A DNA stretch of 64,000 nt from Salinisphaera sp. T31B1. Its GTDB lineage: Bacteria > Pseudomonadota > Gammaproteobacteria > Nevskiales > Salinisphaeraceae. The notes beneath the pieces are model-generated. The model worked only from the letters and a program-made list of their open reading frames with translations. It did no database searches and had not been told where the DNA came from. Location of the stretch: assembly GCF_040361275.1 (NCBI RefSeq), contig NZ_APNH01000003.1, forward strand, positions 62,001 through 126,000, written 5' to 3'. Shown one piece after another: positions 16,502 to 25,683 of this stretch (positions are counted from its first letter, which is position 1; each line of letters starts with the position of its first letter). A program made the position numbers and the translations under genes.

Positions 16502-18013
16502 CTACAACGATACCGTCACGGTCTTGGTTTCGGTGTAGTTGTTGAGCACCTGTGCGCCCATTTCCCGACCCCAGCCGGACTGCTTGAATCCGCCGAACGG
16601 CAGGGCCGCATCGAAGATGTTGTAGCAGTTGACCCAGACCGTGCCGGCGCGCAGCTTGTTGGCCAGCTTGTGAGCACGACCGATATCCTGCGTCCACACG
16701 CCGGATGCCAGCCCGAAGACCGTATCGTTGGCGCGCTTGATCAATTCGGCGTCCAGGTCCGAGAACCGGGTCGCGGTGACGACCGGACCGAAGATCTCTT
16801 CCTGATAGACCTTCATGTCGTCCTTGACGTCAACGAGCACCGTCGGCTTGACGAAATAGCCGTCGCCGTCTCCCTTCTCGCCGCCCGCCGCTGCGCGGGC
16901 ACCCTGGCTCTTGCCGGATTCGAGATACCCCGTCACGCGGTCGAACTGGGTACGCGAGACCAGCGGCCCCATCTGGGTTTCCGGATCCAGGCCCGGGCCC
17001 AGCTTGATGTTGCGAGCGAACTCGGACACACCCTCGACCACCTCATCGTAGATCTTGTCGTGTACGAAAAGCCGCGAACCGGCGGCACAGCACTGGCCAT
17101 GATTGAAGAAGATGGCGTTGGCCGCCCCCGGAATCGCCTTTTCCAGGTCGGCGTCGTCGAGGATGATGTTCGGCGACTTGCCGCCCAGTTCCAGCGACAC
17201 TTTCTTGAGGTTGCCCTTGGCGGCGTCGACGATCAGACGGCCGACTTCGGTGGACCCGGTGAAGGCGATCTTATCGACCATCGGGTGTGCGGCAAGCGGG
17301 GCACCGGCCTCTTCGCCGAAACCGGTGATGATGTTGACGACACCGTCCGGTACGCCAGCCTCCTGCATGATCTCGGCCAACTTGAGACCTGACAACGGCG
17401 TCTCTTCGGCCAGTTTCATGACGATGGTGTTACCGGTCGCCAGCGCCGGTGCCAGCTTCCAGGCTGCCATCAGCAGCGGGAAATTCCAGGGGATGATCTG
17501 GCCACACACGCCCACCGGCTCGCGCCGGGTATAGGCATGCCATTCGGCGCCGGGCGCGTACGGCACGGTCGGACTGATCAACTCGCCGTTGAGCTTGGTC
17601 GCCCAGCCCGCCATATAACGAAACATCTCGGCGGCCAGCGGTACATCGGCGGCACGTGCAATCGAGATCGGCTTGCCGTTGTCCAGCGACTCGAGCTGCG
17701 CCAGTTCTTCCTGATAATGCATGATCAGGTCGCCGATCTTCCAGACGATCTGCTGGCGCTCGGCGGGAGACATGCGGGTCCAGGGCCCGTCGTCGAATGC
17801 CTTGCGGGCGGCCTTCACCGCCTTGTCGACGTCGGCCTTGCCGGCCGACTGGGCATGCGCGACGACCTGATCGTTGGATGGATTGTAGACATCGAACGTT
17901 TCGCCCGACTCGGCGGCGACCCACTGGCCGCCGATGAGCATCTTGCGCGGCGTGTCGATGAATTGCTTGACGCTGGGTTCCAGCGCGACTTCAGAAGCGG
18001 CTACTGCACACAT
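16502..18013 (-). CDS. NAD-dependent aldehyde dehydrogenase, PedI/ExaC-like
   Basis: 503 aa, the usual length for the ALDH superfamily. The general base Glu lies in LELGGKSPN (about residue 275), the catalytic Cys in FFNHGQCCAAGSR (about residue 309), the NAD-binding region is PWNFPL and FTGSTEVG, and the C-terminal PFGGFKQSGWGRE is intact. It would oxidise the aldehyde made by a quinoprotein alcohol dehydrogenase to the acid, as PedI and ExaC do. A sigma-54 promoter and an activator-like palindrome lie upstream, and the divergent neighbour is a sigma-54 activator. The substrate range cannot be told from sequence. Confidence 0.9.
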   Translation of the reverse strand: MCAVAASEVALEPSVKQFIDTPRKMLIGGQWVAAESGETFDVYNPSNDQVVAHAQSAGKADVDKAVKAARKAFDDGPWTRMSPAERQQIVWKIGDLIMHYQEELAQLESLDNGKPISIARAADVPLAAEMFRYMAGWATKLNGELISPTVPYAPGAEWHAYTRREPVGVCGQIIPWNFPLLMAAWKLAPALATGNTIVMKLAEETPLSGLKLAEIMQEAGVPDGVVNIITGFGEEAGAPLAAHPMVDKIAFTGSTEVGRLIVDAAKGNLKKVSLELGGKSPNIILDDADLEKAIPGAANAIFFNHGQCCAAGSRLFVHDKIYDEVVEGVSEFARNIKLGPGLDPETQMGPLVSRTQFDRVTGYLESGKSQGARAAAGGEKGDGDGYFVKPTVLVDVKDDMKVYQEEIFGPVVTATRFSDLDAELIKRANDTVFGLASGVWTQDIGRAHKLANKLRAGTVWVNCYNIFDAALPFGGFKQSGWGREMGAQVLNNYTETKTVTVSL

Positions 18014-18130
18014 GAGTTGTTGACTCCTCCGATTCGTTTAACAAAACACGCACGCGCTCACGCTCGTCGTGTTGTCGTCGTTGTCGAGCCACCGCATACC
18101 CCTTGGAGCGCGGTGCCTGTCGTGTCTCAA

Positions 18131-18146
18131 CGCAAGGATCAGGCCA
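18131..18146 (-). promoter_or_regulatory. Sigma-54 promoter (-24/-12) for aldehyde dehydrogenase
   Basis: On the minus strand the sequence TGGCCTGATCCTTGCG fits the sigma-54 consensus (TGGCACG-N4-TTGCA) with invariant GG and GC separated by exactly ten bases. The -12 element TTGC is complete. Transcription would start near 18120, giving a leader of about 107 bases before the ATG at 18013. The AcoR-like sigma-54 activator gene lies next door. Confidence 0.7.
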
Positions 18147-18198
18147 CGCGCCACGGCGCTCGTTCTACCGTGTTTTTTGGTTGTTATCCGTCCGGATC

Positions 18199-18211
18199 AC
18201 AGTGTCACTGT
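18199..18211. promoter_or_regulatory. Perfect 13-base palindrome, candidate activator binding site
   Basis: ACAGTGTCACTGT is a perfect inverted repeat with a one-base centre. It lies about 85 bases upstream of the predicted sigma-54 start site of the aldehyde dehydrogenase gene, the usual place for an enhancer-binding protein site, and between that gene and the activator gene at 18392. Binding by that activator is inferred. Confidence 0.5.
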
Positions 18212-18391
18212 CACGGAACTGGCGCAACCGTGTTGCATCGCTGCGTCGGCGCCTGTCCGGACCAGTTGTGCGCGGTGTGCAAACCTGCTACAAAAATCCA
18301 AAGGTTCGTATGCCCGCCTCTTAAGCGGGACGGCCCAGAAAAAGAAAAAATGACGGAGCGGCTCGACCGCACCGCATCAGGAGGAGACACC

Positions 18392-20356
<1,965 letters not shown>

Positions 20357-20405
20357 TTCATCGGCCGCGGAGCGGGTCCGCCGGTGAGGTGAGCGGTCGA
20401 ACGAC

Positions 20406-20421
20406 TGGCACGACTCCTGCC
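20406..20421 (+). promoter_or_regulatory. Sigma-54 promoter (-24/-12) for pqqBCD
   Basis: TGGCACGACTCCTGCC matches the sigma-54 -24 element TGGCACG completely, and GG and GC are exactly ten bases apart; the -12 box CTGC differs from TTGC in one base. Transcription would start near 20432, about 29 bases before the pqqB ATG. Confidence 0.78.
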
Positions 20422-20460
20422 TAGGTTCCAGGATTCGAACGACAGTCAGCAGGGGCAGGA

Positions 20461-21372
20461 ATGTATATCAGGGTTCTGGGATCGGCCGCGGGCGGCGGCT
20501 TTCCGCAATGGAACACCAACGTCGGCCTGAACCGGGCTTTCCACGAGGGCGCGACCCGAGCTCGCGCCCGTACCCAGTCGTCGATCGCGGTCAGCGCCGA
20601 TGGCGAACGCTGGTTGCTGGTCAACGCGTCGCCCGATGTCCGGCAGCAGATTCTGGATTTCCCCGCGCTGCGCCCGGCGCCGGAAACACGCGGTACCGGT
20701 ATCGGCGCCGTGCTGCTCATGGACAGCCAGATCGATCACGCCACCGGGCTGATCATTCTGCGCGAGGGCGATACGCTGCCCGTCTGGTCGACGCGCCCCG
20801 TCTACGAAGACCTCACTACCGGTCTGCCGCTGTTCAACGTGCTCTCACACTACTGTGGCGTGGACTGGCACGAGATCGATACCGCGGCCGATCATTTCGC
20901 AATCGACGGCGTACCGGGGCTGTCGTTTCGTGCGGTCGAGCTGTCCTCGGCCGCGCCGCCGTATTCGCCGCACCGGGGCGACCCGCATCCCGGCGACAAC
21001 ATTGGCCTGGTCGTGACCGACGACGCCACCGGCGGCACGCTGTTCTATGCGCCCGGCCTCGGCGCGCCGGACGACACCATCGCCGCCGTCGCAAGGCAAT
21101 CGGATTGCCTGCTCGTGGACGGCACCTTCTTCACCGAAACCGAGATGATCGACCAGGGCGTGGGCGTGAAACCTGCGGCAGCGATGGGCCATCTGCCGCA
21201 GTCCGGCGAAAACGGCATGCTCGCCTGGCTGGCGAACTTTCCCGACAAGCGCCGGGTGCTCATCCATATCAACAACACCAATCCCATCCTCGACCCGGAC
21301 TCGCCGGAGCGTGCCACGGTCGAAAACGCCGGGGTGGAAGTCGCCTATGACGGTATGGAAATAAAGCTATGA
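20461..21372 (+). CDS. pqqB: Pyrroloquinoline quinone biosynthesis protein B
   Basis: 303 aa, the normal length. This metallo-beta-lactamase-fold protein is thought to hydroxylate the PqqA-derived intermediate. The start [18 protein letters not shown] is the family's hallmark N-terminus, and the metal-site region [13 protein letters not shown] and the late [10 protein letters not shown] are present. The ATG follows the site CAGGGGCAGG. A sigma-54 promoter lies 40 bases upstream. It overlaps pqqC by four bases. Confidence 0.97.
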   Translation: MYIRVLGSAAGGGFPQWNTNVGLNRAFHEGATRARARTQSSIAVSADGERWLLVNASPDVRQQILDFPALRPAPETRGTGIGAVLLMDSQIDHATGLIILREGDTLPVWSTRPVYEDLTTGLPLFNVLSHYCGVDWHEIDTAADHFAIDGVPGLSFRAVELSSAAPPYSPHRGDPHPGDNIGLVVTDDATGGTLFYAPGLGAPDDTIAAVARQSDCLLVDGTFFTETEMIDQGVGVKPAAAMGHLPQSGENGMLAWLANFPDKRRVLIHINNTNPILDPDSPERATVENAGVEVAYDGMEIKL

Positions 21373-22115
21373 GCGTTGCCAACGACGGTCAAAAGCCCTG
21401 GTCGCGTGACGAATTCGAAGCCCGCCTTCGGGCCAGGGGCGCGCGCTATCACATCCATCATCCCTACCACCGGATGATGCACGAAGGTCGCTGCACGCCG
21501 GATCAGATTCGTGGCTGGGTGCTCAACCGCTACTACTACCAGGTCTGTATTCCCATCAAGGATGCCAACGTGCTCGCCAACTGCCCGGACCCGGCCGCTC
21601 GCCAGCTCTGGGTTCAGCGCATCATCGACCACGACGGCGCGCCGGGCGAAACCGGCGGCATCGAAGCCTGGCTGATGCTGGCCGAAGCCACCGGCCTGGA
21701 TCGCGCGCGCGTCGCCAACCTCACTGACCTGCTGCCGGGCGTGCGTTTCGCCGTCGATGCCTATGTAAACTTCGCCCGGCGCGCGTCCTGGCAGGAAGCC
21801 GCCTGCTCGTCGCTCACCGAACTGTTCGCGCCGGAAATCCATCAGCAACGCCTGACCGGCTGGCCCGATCACTACCCGTGGATCGATGATTCCGGCCTGA
21901 GCTACTTCCGCAAGCGTCTGTCGGAAGCACGGCGCGATGTCGAACACGGCCTGCGGGTCACGCTGGGCCATTTCACCACCCGCGCCGAGCAGGAATACGC
22001 GCTATCGATTCTGCAGTTCAAGCTCGACGTGCTCTGGAGCATGCTCGATGCCATGTGGATGGCTTATGTCGAAGACCGGCCGCCGTATCACAGCTGCCCG
22101 GAGCCGCAGACATGA
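21369..22115 (+). CDS. pqqC: PQQ synthase (pyrroloquinoline-quinone synthase)
   Basis: 248 aa, typical length. PqqC is the cofactor-free oxidase that performs the last ring-forming and eight-electron oxidation step. Conserved segments include [11 protein letters not shown] near residue 32, [11 protein letters not shown], the stretch around RIIDHDG, and [13 protein letters not shown] near the C-terminus. It starts in the pqqB stop and ends overlapping pqqD, so BCD are translationally coupled. Confidence 0.97.
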   Translation: MSVANDGQKPWSRDEFEARLRARGARYHIHHPYHRMMHEGRCTPDQIRGWVLNRYYYQVCIPIKDANVLANCPDPAARQLWVQRIIDHDGAPGETGGIEAWLMLAEATGLDRARVANLTDLLPGVRFAVDAYVNFARRASWQEAACSSLTELFAPEIHQQRLTGWPDHYPWIDDSGLSYFRKRLSEARRDVEHGLRVTLGHFTTRAEQEYALSILQFKLDVLWSMLDAMWMAYVEDRPPYHSCPEPQT

Positions 22116-22402
22116 GCGCCGGTGCCCCCGTTTCCGATAGCGCCGTGCCACAGATCACCCGTGGCCACCGCCTGCAGTTCGAACCGGCCCAGGACTGCCA
22201 CGTCCTGCTCTACCCGGAAGGCATGATCACGCTCAACGACAGCGCGGCCGAAATCCTGCAGCGCTGCGATGGCCAGCGGTCCGTACAGGCGATCTGCAAC
22301 GATCTGTCGGCCGCATTCGACGGGGCCGATGTTACGGCCGATGTGCACGCGTTCCTGAAGCTGGCAGCATCGCACGGCTGGATCGTGTTCGATCAGACGT
22401 AG
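22112..22402 (+). CDS. pqqD: PQQ biosynthesis peptide chaperone PqqD
   Basis: 96 aa. PqqD binds the PqqA peptide and presents it to the radical SAM enzyme PqqE. The family signature is visible in [23 protein letters not shown]. It begins with the ATGA overlap at the pqqC stop, which supports this start over the upstream one in the same frame. pqqE does not follow directly as in many clusters; it lies 1.7 kb away on the other strand. Confidence 0.95.
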   Translation: MSAGAPVSDSAVPQITRGHRLQFEPAQDCHVLLYPEGMITLNDSAAEILQRCDGQRSVQAICNDLSAAFDGADVTADVHAFLKLAASHGWIVFDQT

Positions 22403-22524
22403 CGCCCGAAGATCAGTGGTGGAGTTCTGTCGCGAAAACGTCCGTACGGCGGCTGGCTGAACGTGGCTTTCCGACCTGCGCAGCACAAGGCTGTTGGCGC
22501 ACATCGTGAGTGTGTCTGTTATCG

Positions 22525-22968
22525 CTATGCGAAGACTCTTTTGCTGAACAGGATATCCACGCGATAAACATGCGCAGGGTAAGCAAGAATCTCGTTCATC
22601 CGTTCATTGTCGCGAAAAATATCGCCGCCACCGCCGGCCACGTGCGCGTCGCGTCCGGTAATGTTCGGAAACGCTTCAAAGATGCCAAATGTCGTCGGCG
22701 AATAACGCACGCCGTACCAGGGGCCCGTACCGGGTTCATCCAGCACGCAACCGTAGATGTCCTTCAGCATTAGAAGCACCTCGTCTTCTTTGCCCGGTTT
22801 GGCCTCGATATGGATATAGAACGCTTTCGGGCCATCCGCGCCGTTCTCGCCGGTTACGGCCACGCCGCGATGTGGCCGGTCATTCGAGCCAGCGTCGGGA
22901 TAGGGATTGGGGCCCGGCGAGGTCGAGAGGTCTTCGTCGCGCGTTGATGGGGGTGTGGCTTTCGACAT
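22525..22968 (-). CDS. Antibiotic biosynthesis monooxygenase (ABM) domain protein
   Basis: 147 aa. The N-terminal 40 residues are polar and Pro/Asp-rich; the rest is a dimeric alpha-beta barrel of the ABM/YgiN type, with FYIHIEAKPGKEDEVLLMLKDI, a central YGVRYSPTTFGIFEAF and a C-terminal helix. Such proteins act on quinones or polyphenols, or are regulatory dimers. The ATG at 22968 is preferred over a GTG at 22992 because GAAGGA lies nine bases upstream. It is transcribed away from the LysR gene at 23077, a common regulator/target layout. Codon use is more A/T-rich than in the pqq genes around it. Confidence 0.72.
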   Translation of the reverse strand: MSKATPPSTRDEDLSTSPGPNPYPDAGSNDRPHRGVAVTGENGADGPKAFYIHIEAKPGKEDEVLLMLKDIYGCVLDEPGTGPWYGVRYSPTTFGIFEAFPNITGRDAHVAGGGGDIFRDNERMNEILAYPAHVYRVDILFSKRVFA

Positions 22969-23076
22969 GGCTCGTAATCCTTCGCTGCTCACAGCATTTG
23001 GTTGAGGTTTTCCAGATTACGAGCCTCCAGCGTTGGCACAATTGCTAAAAGCGACACCGCCTTTTACTTTGTGCAA

Positions 23077-23955
23077 GTGCGCGGACTCCCTCCAATTCAA
23101 TCGCTTGATGCATTCATCAGCGTCGTGCGTCTGGGCAGTCTTGCGGCGGCCAGCCAGGAATTACATCTCTCGGTTCCGGCGCTGAGCCGTCGTATCGCTC
23201 GGTTGGAAGCGGATTTGGGGATCAGTCTGTTCGAGCGTCGTCCCCGAGGGCTGGTGCTCACGCCCGCTGGCGAGTCCTACCACGCCAAGATAGTGCCTGC
23301 GCTTAAGCTATTGCACGTCGCGCATGCGGGCATTTCGAAAGAACGCCGACACATCGTCAGACTGACCACGATTCCGGCCTTCGCGAACCGTTGGCTGTTA
23401 CCCCGATTGCATCGCTTTTCAGCGATGCATCCCGAGATTGAAGTGGACGTCATCGCTTCGACGTCGCTCGAGCGGCTGGATGATCAGGACCTGGATTTAG
23501 CCATCCGCCTGGCCCGGCACGATACGATGCCCGAGCCGCCGCTCCTCCCCATTCATGTTTCCCCCGTTTGGAGTCCGGCGCGGATTACGGGGCCGTCTCT
23601 GCCTTCGGACGTTTTGGATCATGTGCTGCTTGATCCCGACCATCGACCGGAGTTCTGGCGGGAGTGGCTTGCTGCGTATCAGCTTGAGCAGCACGTCATT
23701 CAGAGGCGCCCGGTCGATCCCCTGTTGCTGTACGAGTTAACGGCTAGCGGCGCGGGCATTGGAATCGGTCTTGACCCGCTGGTGACCGATCTAATCGATC
23801 AAGGGCGCTTGGCAACCATGAGCGCTTACCGCGTGCGTTCGACCCGCAGCTTTCATTTGGTGCAAAAACCTGACTCCGGGTTAGCCGCGCGTCGTTTAGC
23901 CGCCTGGCTACGGGAAGAGGCGGTGTCGCGATCAAGGCCCTCGCCATCTGACTGA
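23077..23955 (+). CDS. LysR-family transcriptional regulator, GcvA-like
   Basis: 292 aa from the GTG chosen because the product then begins MRGLPPIQSLDAF, the usual N-terminus of GcvA-type regulators. The helix-turn-helix is at about 18-45 (GSLAAASQELHLSVPALSRR, in part), followed by the linker helix and a periplasmic-binding-like effector domain. It probably controls the divergent ABM gene. Codons such as TTA and CGT are commoner than in the neighbours, and the pair sits between pqqD and pqqE, so recent insertion is likely. Confidence 0.82.
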   Translation: MRGLPPIQSLDAFISVVRLGSLAAASQELHLSVPALSRRIARLEADLGISLFERRPRGLVLTPAGESYHAKIVPALKLLHVAHAGISKERRHIVRLTTIPAFANRWLLPRLHRFSAMHPEIEVDVIASTSLERLDDQDLDLAIRLARHDTMPEPPLLPIHVSPVWSPARITGPSLPSDVLDHVLLDPDHRPEFWREWLAAYQLEQHVIQRRPVDPLLLYELTASGAGIGIGLDPLVTDLIDQGRLATMSAYRVRSTRSFHLVQKPDSGLAARRLAAWLREEAVSRSRPSPSD

Positions 23956-24063
23956 AAGAAGACGCTCATAGCGCCTGGCCAAATACTGAGTCTGCAATTT
24001 ATAAAAGCTGACAGGGTTTGTGGATCGGCGCTGCCGTTCACGCTACCTGGTAGCTGGCAACGC

Positions 24064-25218
24064 TTAATTCGGGCCGTTTTGCCGGTGCAGCCGCTTCGAA
24101 TTCTTGGGATTGCGAAACACGATCGGCTGGGCGGTGGGCGCTTCGACAGGCTGTGCGTTCGCGCGCTCGACGGCGTCGGTCACAAGATGGTGCTCGGGCG
24201 ATTTCGCACACACGGGATCGGTGGCGTACATGTCGCCGGTGAGCATATAGGCCTGGCAGCGGCAGCCGCCGTAGTCCTTGGTTTTTTCCGAGCAGCTGCG
24301 ACAGGGTTCTTTCATCCAGTCGTAGCCGCGGAAATGATTGAAGGCGGGGGATTCGGCCCAGATCCACTCGATGTCGTGATCGACCACGTTCGGAAATTCC
24401 AGGCCGGGTAGCTGGCGCGCGGCATGGCAGGGCAGGGCCACGCCGTCCGGGGCGACGGTGAGGAAGATATCGCCCCAGCCGCTCATGCAGGCCTTGGGCC
24501 GGTCTTCGTAGTAGTCCGGCACCACGAAATACAGCTTCATCGCGCCGCCGCGCTCGCGGTATTCGGTGGTGACCCGTTCGGCATGTTCAAGCTGTTCGCG
24601 GGTGGGCATGAGCGCGTCGCGGTTGTGCCAGGCCCAGCCGTAGTACTGGGTGTTGGCCAGTTCTACATAGTCGGCGTCGAGCGCTTCGGCCATGGCGATG
24701 ATCTCTTCGATATCGTCGATGTTCTTTCGGTGCAGCACGATGTTGAGCACCATCGGATAACCGTGGCGCTTGATCGAGCGGGCCATGTCCTTCTTCTTCT
24801 CGAAGCTGTCGGTGCCGCCGAGGAAATTGTTCATTTCGGCGTTGCTGGCCTGGAAGCTGATCTGGATATGATCGAGCCCGGCCTCGGCCAGACGGGCGAC
24901 CCGGTCATCGTCCATGCCGATGCCGGAAGTGATCAGATTGGAGTAGAAACCCAGCCGCCGGCCTTCGGCCACGATCTCTTCGAGGTCCTGCCGGACCAGC
25001 GGCTCACCGCCGGACAGGCCCAACTGGGCCGCCCCCATCGCGCGGGCCTGGCGCAGAACTTTCTTCCAGTCTTCGGTGCCGATCTCGCGACCGATCCGGG
25101 CCATTTCGGTGGGATTGCTGCAATACGGACACTGCAACGGACAGGCGTAGGTCAGCTCGGCCAGCAACCAGAGCGGTCGGGCCGGGGTAACGCCATCGTG
25201 TCGCGTGGGCAGATCCAT
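24064..25218 (-). CDS. pqqE: PqqA peptide cyclase, radical SAM enzyme
   Basis: 384 aa. PqqE joins Glu and Tyr of PqqA by a carbon-carbon bond. The radical SAM cluster motif CPLQCPYC lies near residue 25-32 after [13 protein letters not shown]. The SPASM domain in the C-terminal half has the auxiliary-cluster cysteines: [31 protein letters not shown] and DPVCAKS. The start at 25218 gives the normal N-terminus; no strong ribosome site is seen there, and a terminator-like hairpin lies 38 bases upstream, so expression may be kept below that of pqqA. Confidence 0.96.
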   Translation of the reverse strand: MDLPTRHDGVTPARPLWLLAELTYACPLQCPYCSNPTEMARIGREIGTEDWKKVLRQARAMGAAQLGLSGGEPLVRQDLEEIVAEGRRLGFYSNLITSGIGMDDDRVARLAEAGLDHIQISFQASNAEMNNFLGGTDSFEKKKDMARSIKRHGYPMVLNIVLHRKNIDDIEEIIAMAEALDADYVELANTQYYGWAWHNRDALMPTREQLEHAERVTTEYRERGGAMKLYFVVPDYYEDRPKACMSGWGDIFLTVAPDGVALPCHAARQLPGLEFPNVVDHDIEWIWAESPAFNHFRGYDWMKEPCRSCSEKTKDYGGCRCQAYMLTGDMYATDPVCAKSPEHHLVTDAVERANAQPVEAPTAQPIVFRNPKNSKRLHRQNGPN

Positions 25219-25250
25219 GGTATTGCTACTGACAGCTGGACGGACTGAGC

Positions 25251-25280
25251 GAAAAAGAAAGGGGCATGTAGCCCCTTTCT
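25251..25280 (-). terminator. Intrinsic terminator or attenuator between pqqA and pqqE
   Basis: A perfect ten-base stem (AGAAAGGGGC with GCCCCTTTCT, 25256-25265 and 25271-25280) with a five-base loop is followed on the minus strand by a run of T. It sits 20 bases after the pqqA stop. It should end most transcripts after pqqA and let a fraction read into pqqE, giving more precursor peptide than enzyme. Confidence 0.85.
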
Positions 25281-25299
25281 CCGACATCACAACCGATAA

Positions 25300-25377
25300 T
25301 CAGCGGTTGTTGACGTACATCGTGATTTCGAAACCCAGACGCAGGTCATGGGCCTTCGGGGTGGTCCACTGTTTCAT
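25300..25377 (-). CDS. pqqA: PQQ precursor peptide PqqA
   Basis: A 25-residue peptide that is the backbone of PQQ. It begins MKQWTTPK and contains the core FEITMYVNNR, in which Glu17 and Tyr21 are separated by three residues, exactly the spacing cross-linked by PqqE. The ribosome site AAGGAGAT lies a few bases upstream. A sigma-54 promoter precedes it at 25422-25437 and a strong hairpin follows. The gene is too short for usual ORF-length cutoffs and is easily missed. Confidence 0.95.
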   Translation of the reverse strand: MKQWTTPKAHDLRLGFEITMYVNNR

Positions 25378-25421
25378 AGCCTATCTCCTTGGTTGATATT
25401 CTGAATGGGCTAGTGAAAGGT

Positions 25422-25437
25422 TGCACGCACCGTGCCA
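25422..25437 (-). promoter_or_regulatory. Sigma-54 promoter (-24/-12) for pqqA
   Basis: On the minus strand TGGCACGGTGCGTGCA matches the sigma-54 consensus TGGCACG-N4-TTGCA in all but one base of the boxes, with GG and GC ten bases apart. The start site would be near 25411, about 34 bases before the pqqA ATG. Confidence 0.82.
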
Positions 25438-25546
25438 GACGCCGACCGTTCAGCGAATGCGGTTAACTCGTTGATAATTCGATCACTCGCGCGCCTTCTC
25501 GGCAGGTTGGCGGTCGGAGAGCGGGTTATCGGCGGCTAGTGGCGCT

Positions 25547-25578
25547 TATTGGCCAGCCAGTTCGGCCACTATTGGCCA
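25547..25578. repeat. Tandem TATTGGCCA sites upstream of pqqA
   Basis: TATTGGCCA occurs at 25547-25555 and 25570-25578, 23 bases apart, about two helical turns. They lie 135-165 bases upstream of the predicted pqqA start, a normal distance for enhancer-binding proteins, and just ahead of the NtrC-type two-component genes. A binding role is inferred. Confidence 0.5.
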
Positions 25579-25683
25579 ATCTCATACTGCCGTTCGCCGT
25601 CCAATGGGGCGCCTCGAACTGTTCGAGGCGCGCCGCGTGCAAACGCCATCGCGTGAAACCGCAACAGGCCCTAGACTCCGGGA

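Larger units (their letters stand above)
18014..18391. other. Regulatory region between divergent aldehyde dehydrogenase and activator genes
   Basis: 378 bases without a gene, separating the aldehyde dehydrogenase (minus) from the AcoR-like activator (plus). It holds a sigma-54 promoter, a perfect palindrome and, at 18341-18350, an A-rich tract before an alternative ATG at 18350. The activator start at 18392 is preferred because of the AGGAGGAG site in front of it. Confidence 0.6.
25378..25683. other. Regulatory region between divergent pqqA and sensor kinase genes
   Basis: 306 bases without a gene. It holds the pqqA ribosome site and sigma-54 promoter at one end and, in the middle, two direct copies of TATTGGCCA and an inverted repeat TAGTGGC/GCCACTA (25537-25543 and 25565-25571). 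No clear promoter for the kinase gene at 25684 is seen. Confidence 0.6.

Noticed and set aside
18211-18236. A sequence like a plus-strand sigma-54 promoter (TGGCGCAACCGTGTTGCA)
   Set aside because: GG and GC are twelve bases apart rather than ten, so it does not fit sigma-54.
17537-18391. Upstream extension of the sigma-54 activator frame
   Set aside because: It would run across the aldehyde dehydrogenase start and the promoter region; the AGGAGGAG site marks the start at 18392.
24042-24054. Small hairpin GCTAC-CTG-GTAGC after pqqE
   Set aside because: Only five base pairs and no T run on either strand, so not called as a terminator.
25508-25523. A possible sigma-54 site TGGCGGTCGGAGAGCG ahead of the sensor kinase gene
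   Set aside because: The -12 box reads GAGC instead of TTGC; spacing alone is not enough in GC-rich DNA.
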